A stretch of DNA of 64,000 nt, from NCBI GenBank assembly GCA_040394735.1, contig JBEBRR010000007.1, positions 1 through 64,000 on the forward strand, written 5' to 3'. Source of the DNA: Leadbetterella byssophila_A (GTDB lineage: Bacteria > Bacteroidota > Bacteroidia > Cytophagales > Spirosomataceae). Positions 60,623 through 64,000 of this stretch are shown one piece after another (within the stretch, counting starts at the first letter, position 1; every line of letters begins with the position of its first letter). The position numbers were made by a program, and so were the translations under genes. A model generated the notes under the pieces. The model was not told where the DNA came from, searched no databases, and was given only the letters and a program-made list of their open reading frames with translations.

Positions 60623-61183
60623 ATGTATTTTGAATCTCAGGTTTTTGAGGGAAGCACCGGTTTGCAGCGGGGAGAGTATGAGAACTGCACATTCATCAAC
60701 TGTGATCTGTCGGAAAGCAATTTCAACGGATTTAAATTTATTGACTGCAGTTTTGAAGGATGTAATCTCAGTATGGTAAAGCCTACCCAGGCTGCTTTCC
60801 AGGAGGTAACATTTAAAGATTCAAAGATGCTGGGAATCCGTTTTGATACGGCCAGCGGCTTCGGACTTTCTTTTTCCTTTGAGAACTGCCGGCTGGACCA
60901 TTCTTCTTTTTTCCGCCTGAAGCTCCGCAAAATCCGGTTCAGAAACTGCGATATGGAAGGGGTGGATTTCGGCGAAGCAGACCTCACGGAAGCTCTTTTT
61001 GAGAATACGAATCTCGTGCAGGCTATTTTTGACAACAGCATCCTGGAAAAAGCTGACCTGCGGACGGCCTCGGGGTTTTCAATAGACCCGGAACGGAATA
61101 AGCTGAAAAAAGCCCGTTTTTCACAAACAAACATAGCAGGCCTGCTCGATAAGTACCAGATACAGGTGGATAAGAGCTTATAA
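60623..61183 (+). CDS. Pentapeptide-repeat protein
   Basis: This 186-residue protein is built of A(D/N)LxX-type five-residue repeats forming a right-handed quadrilateral beta-helix; examples are CDLSESNFNG, GVDFGEADLTEALFENTNL and DNSILEKADLRTASG. The C-terminal part after DLRTASGFSIDPERNKLKKARF resembles many chromosomal proteins related to Qnr/MfpA, which mimic DNA and protect gyrase. Whether this one does so is unknown. It has no signal peptide. It is divergent from the MFS exporter. Confidence 0.88.
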   Translation: MYFESQVFEGSTGLQRGEYENCTFINCDLSESNFNGFKFIDCSFEGCNLSMVKPTQAAFQEVTFKDSKMLGIRFDTASGFGLSFSFENCRLDHSSFFRLKLRKIRFRNCDMEGVDFGEADLTEALFENTNLVQAIFDNSILEKADLRTASGFSIDPERNKLKKARFSQTNIAGLLDKYQIQVDKSL

Positions 61184-61259
61184 GCCGGTTACGGAGAACT
61201 CATTTGAAGCGGGATGTCACTATTGCACAAAATTTTTCTGATTCTACCGAAAGAACTCT

Positions 61260-61267
61260 TAAATTTG
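61260..61267 (+). promoter_or_regulatory. -7 promoter element for glyA
   Basis: TAAATTTG matches TAnnTTTG exactly, 29 bases upstream of the ATG at 61297. It lies inside the upstream open frame from 61204, which argues against that longer start. Confidence 0.5.
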
Positions 61268-61296
61268 TCGCGGATTTAACAAACCTCCTTGAATTT

Positions 61297-62574
61297 ATGA
61301 ACAATTACGCAGACAGCCGTATTTTTGACCTGATCCGGAAAGAACATGAAAGACAGCTTCACGGCATTGAGCTGATCGCTTCCGAAAACTTTGTTTCCGA
61401 GCAGGTGATGGCCGCAGCCGGCAGTGTGTTGACCAATAAATATGCCGAAGGGCTGCCCGGGAAACGGTATTACGGTGGCTGCGAAGTAGTGGATGAAGTA
61501 GAGCAGCTGGCCATTGACCGGCTGAAGGAGTTATTTAACCTGACCTGGGCGAACGTGCAGCCGCACTCCGGCGCACAGGCCAATACGGCGGTTTTCCTGG
61601 CCTGCCTGAAGCCGGGCGATAAGATCCTGGGCTTTAACCTGTCGCATGGTGGTCACCTGACCCACGGTTCACCGGTAAATATTTCAGGAAAATATTTTCA
61701 GCCCTGCTTTTACGGAGTGGAGGAGGCTACGGGCCTCATTGACTGGGACAAAGTAGAGCAGACAGCCCTGGCAGAAAAGCCCAGGCTGATCATCTGCGGA
61801 GCTTCGGCGTACTCCCGCGACTGGGACTATGCGCGTCTCCGGAATATTGCCGATCAGGTGGGTGCTATTCTTCTGGCCGATATCAGCCACCCGGCCGGTC
61901 TGATCGCGAAAGGCCTGCTGGCTGATCCGTTTGACCACTGTCATATTGTGACCACCACTACCCACAAAACCCTGCGGGGTACCCGCGGTGGAGTGATCAT
62001 GATGCGGAATGACTTTGAAAATCCGTTTGGCATCACTACAGCCAAAGGAAAGGTTAGAACCGTGTCTTCGCTGCTGGACTCTGCGGTATTCCCCGGTATC
62101 CAGGGCGGTCCGCTGGAGCACATTATTGCTGCCAAGGCGGTAGCGTTTGGCGAAGCCCTGAGCGACAGCTACGGTACCTATGTGCAGCAGGTGCAGAAAA
62201 ATGCCAAAGTAATGGCCGATGCGTTTGTGGAGAAAGGCTACAAAGTGATCAGCGGCGGTACCGATAACCACCTGGCGCTGATCGATCTGCGCCCGAAAGG
62301 CCTGAACGGTAAGCTGGCGGAAAATGCACTGATCAAAGCCGATATTACAGTGAACAAGAATATGGTGCCGTTTGATGACGCACCGGCCATGACCACCTCT
62401 GGTATCCGGGTAGGGGCAGCGGCCATGACCACCCGCGGACTGGACGAAAAAGATTTTGTGCGGGTAGTGGAGCTGATTGACCGGGTACTCATGAACCATG
62501 ATAATGAGAAAGTGCTGAACACTACCAAAGCGGAAGTGAATGAGTGGATGAAGTGGTTCCCTCTGTTTAAGTAA
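61297..62574 (+). CDS. glyA: Serine hydroxymethyltransferase
   Basis: This PLP enzyme interconverts serine and glycine with tetrahydrofolate, the main source of one-carbon units. The 425 residues begin at the ATG at 61297 (MNNYADSRIF). The PLP lysine is Lys224 in TTTHKTLRGTRGG, Asp195 and His198 are in ADISHPAG, and IELIASENFVSEQV and YAEGLPGKRYYGG are present. The frame is open 31 codons further upstream, but that stretch contains the promoter and lacks similarity. The gene is followed by tatC, 33 bases later; a hairpin AAGGCC-TTCA-GGGCCTT lies in the gap. Confidence 0.96.
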   Translation: MNNYADSRIFDLIRKEHERQLHGIELIASENFVSEQVMAAAGSVLTNKYAEGLPGKRYYGGCEVVDEVEQLAIDRLKELFNLTWANVQPHSGAQANTAVFLACLKPGDKILGFNLSHGGHLTHGSPVNISGKYFQPCFYGVEEATGLIDWDKVEQTALAEKPRLIICGASAYSRDWDYARLRNIADQVGAILLADISHPAGLIAKGLLADPFDHCHIVTTTTHKTLRGTRGGVIMMRNDFENPFGITTAKGKVRTVSSLLDSAVFPGIQGGPLEHIIAAKAVAFGEALSDSYGTYVQQVQKNAKVMADAFVEKGYKVISGGTDNHLALIDLRPKGLNGKLAENALIKADITVNKNMVPFDDAPAMTTSGIRVGAAAMTTRGLDEKDFVRVVELIDRVLMNHDNEKVLNTTKAEVNEWMKWFPLFK

Positions 62575-62607
62575 TTACTAATGAAGGCCTTCAGGGCCTT
62601 GACAATT

Positions 62608-63462
62608 ATGCCTTTAGACCAAGCCCACGTGGAAGATCAATTTGACGGAGAAAAGGAAATGACCTTTCTGGAACACCTGGAAGAGCTCCGGTGGCACCTC
62701 ATCCGTTCGATAGCAGCTATATTTATCTTTATGGTGGTGGCCTGGTTTATCAAGGAATGGGTATACGGTACCATCATCATGGGGCCGTCAAAGATAGATT
62801 TTTGGACCTACCGTAAAATGTGTGATATCGGGCAATTACTGCATATTGACAGCCTCTGCCTGAAGGAGCTGAAGTTTGATGTGCAGAACCGGGAGATCTC
62901 CGGCCAGTTTATGCTTGCCATTACTTCTTCGGCCATCATTGGTCTGCTGATTGCATTTCCCTATGTGATATGGGAGATATGGTCATTTATCAAACCCGGT
63001 TTGCGTGCCGCGGAAAGAAGGGCTGCCCGGGGGGCCGTCTTCATTATCTCCCTGCTGTTTTTCTCTGGCGTTCTCTTCGGTTATTATATTGTAACGCCTT
63101 TCGCGGTTCACTTTATGGTGAACTTTCAGCTGGATCCGTCTATCGTTAACCAGTACGATATCAAGAATTATCTTTCTATCCTCACTACACTCACCCTGGC
63201 CTGCGGGCTCATGTTCCAGTTGCCGGTGGTGATCATGGTGCTGACCAAGATCGGTATCGTAACGCCTGATTTTTTAAAGGAATACCGGAGACACGCTTTT
63301 GTGGTCATCCTGATCGTAGCAGCAGTGATTACGCCTTCGCCGGATGTGATCAGTCAAATTTTAGTGGCTATTCCTCTTTATTTCCTGTTTGAAGTTAGTA
63401 TCTTGGTATCCAATAGGATTTACAGGTCCAACCTCAAACAGCTTGAAGATGAACACATTTAA
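62608..63462 (+). CDS. tatC: Sec-independent protein translocase subunit TatC
   Basis: TatC is the receptor for twin-arginine signal peptides in the inner membrane. The 284 residues have six predicted helices, the N-terminal FLEHLEELRWHLIRS motif and the conserved FPYVIWEIWSFIKPGL segment. The ATG at 62608 (MPLDQAHVEDQF) is preferred over 62581, because the first nine codons would lie in a hairpin. tatA/tatB are not in the window. Likely clients here are the RR-signal proteins at 21131 and 22664. It overlaps the next gene by 14 bases. Confidence 0.95.
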   Translation: MPLDQAHVEDQFDGEKEMTFLEHLEELRWHLIRSIAAIFIFMVVAWFIKEWVYGTIIMGPSKIDFWTYRKMCDIGQLLHIDSLCLKELKFDVQNREISGQFMLAITSSAIIGLLIAFPYVIWEIWSFIKPGLRAAERRAARGAVFIISLLFFSGVLFGYYIVTPFAVHFMVNFQLDPSIVNQYDIKNYLSILTTLTLACGLMFQLPVVIMVLTKIGIVTPDFLKEYRRHAFVVILIVAAVITPSPDVISQILVAIPLYFLFEVSILVSNRIYRSNLKQLEDEHI

Positions 63463-64000
63463 AAAATTAGCTTCTCCCCGAAGCCTGGCCGGCACACTGG
63501 TCTCCCTGGTTATTATTGTCTACATTGCGTATGTTCTGGAAGATGTGATCGTGCCGTTTATTATTGCGGCGCTCTTTTCTTTCCTTCTCTATCCTCTATG
63601 TAATTACCTGGAAATCAAAGGAATCCCCAGGGTGATTTCTATTGTTGTAGGTATCATTATTATGAGCGCTGCGGTAGCAGGCCTGGTGTATATAGCATAT
63701 ACCCAGGTGGTCGGGCTGGACGACCTCTTCCCCCAGGTGGAAACCCGGTTTAACCAGTGGGTAAGTGATTTTGCAGGCATCCTGGGGAACTTCGGTATCA
63801 ATAAGGAACAGATTATCACGGAGGGGCAGAAGCATATTTCCGAGGCAGTGAAAAGCGGCTCGAAATTCCTGGGAGCCACTATTGGAGGTACCTCCAACTT
63901 CCTGATGAGCATGGCGCTTCTGCCGCTGTATATCTTTTTGATGCTGATGTACCGCGACTTCCTGAAAACCTTCGTTTTTAAATGGTTAAAGGACACCAGC
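63449..64000 (+). CDS. AI-2E family transporter (PerM-like), partial
   Basis: An ATG at 63449, inside the end of tatC, opens a frame that runs off the right edge after 184 codons. It begins MNTFKKLASPRSLAG and has hydrophobic segments at about 15-45 and 60-85, a soluble stretch at about 90-140, and SNFLMSMALLPLYIFLMLMY at about 151-170. This layout fits the AI-2E/PerM permease family, whose members are membrane exporters or Na+/H+-antiporter-like proteins. The 14-base overlap suggests coupling with tatC. The C-terminal part is missing from the window. Confidence 0.85.
   Translation, partial: MNTFKKLASPRSLAGTLVSLVIIVYIAYVLEDVIVPFIIAALFSFLLYPLCNYLEIKGIPRVISIVVGIIIMSAAVAGLVYIAYTQVVGLDDLFPQVETRFNQWVSDFAGILGNFGINKEQIITEGQKHISEAVKSGSKFLGATIGGTSNFLMSMALLPLYIFLMLMYRDFLKTFVFKWLKDTS

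Noticed and set aside
60637..61134. A 165-codon minus-strand frame across the pentapeptide-repeat gene
   Set aside because: A shadow created by the repeat codon pattern; the plus-strand repeats are unmistakable.
62584..62600. AAGGCC-TTCA-GGGCCTT hairpin after glyA as a terminator
   Set aside because: No T run follows and tatC begins 8 bases later; better seen as an intra-operon hairpin.
1..64000. tRNA, rRNA, CRISPR, insertion sequences or prophage
   Set aside because: I looked through all gaps longer than about 60 bases and saw no cloverleaf-like sequence, regularly spaced repeats or transposase/integrase gene.

Overview
This 64 kb window is a chromosomal segment of a Bacteroidota bacterium, most likely of the Sphingobacteriia/Chitinophagia type; I cannot name the genus. 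The evidence is family content and signals. There are DUF4290 next to murA, a DUF5686 outer-membrane protein, a WbsX-type glycan protein, a lysyl-tRNA synthetase with a long C-terminal extension, many lipoproteins, and at least sixteen intergenic matches to the Bacteroidota -7 promoter element TAnnTTTG. Shine-Dalgarno sites are largely absent. Coding density is high and overall GC is near 50%. I see no tRNA, rRNA, CRISPR array, insertion sequence or phage gene.

Layout. (1) 62-15212 is rich in amino-acid catabolism. hutU and hutH (histidine) flank a rhodanese and a methionine aminopeptidase. After a YceI lipoprotein, an SDR and a TPR protein comes a five-gene leftward unit: 1-pyrroline-4-hydroxy-2-carboxylate deaminase, 2-oxoglutarate semialdehyde dehydrogenase, 4-hydroxyproline epimerase, D-hydroxyproline dehydrogenase and a DUF885 peptidase. 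Together the first four make a complete route from trans-4-hydroxy-L-proline to 2-oxoglutarate. (2) 15480-23536 holds lysS, a GHL10 glycosidase-like lipoprotein, DUF4290-murA (with Asp replacing the fosfomycin-target Cys), and two sugar-metabolism-type proteins carrying Tat signals. (3) 23558-27000 holds a lipoprotein gene overlapping a secreted C39/papain-like protein gene, plus a BtuB-like TonB receptor. (4) 27189-32240 is a leftward glycan-type cluster: WbsX, FkbM methyltransferase, two GT2 enzymes and an atypical ANL (AMP-binding) protein. (5) 32335-41480 holds mutS, a 27-codon ORF with its own strong terminator, a GH78 rhamnosidase, ftsH, rsfS and birA. (6) 41573-45962 is a sugar locus with a GH63-type glucosidase, a decayed GH32 fructan-hydrolase remnant and a sugar porter. 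(7) 46052-51771 is a complete RND efflux operon. (8) 52099-64000 holds queD-like, lpxB, sufB, mtgA, DUF5686, an MFS exporter, a pentapeptide-repeat protein, glyA, tatC and the start of an AI-2E family permease.

Links between genes. TatC at the right end would export the two Tat-signal proteins at 21-23.5 kb. The DUF885 peptidase may supply hydroxyproline from peptides to its operon. The intergenic regions carry two families of dispersed hairpin repeats: REP-like CCTTCGATAAGCTCAGG elements, and a CTACC...TCCTGACGGGA family. They also carry small decayed repeats.

Nothing here is certain to be a new system. The best candidates for follow-up are the secreted C39-like protein with its overlapping lipoprotein, the 27-codon acidic ORF with terminator, the ANL protein with a degenerate P-loop in the glycan cluster, and the hydroxyproline-DUF885 unit. 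All assignments are by eye from motifs; no database search was run.
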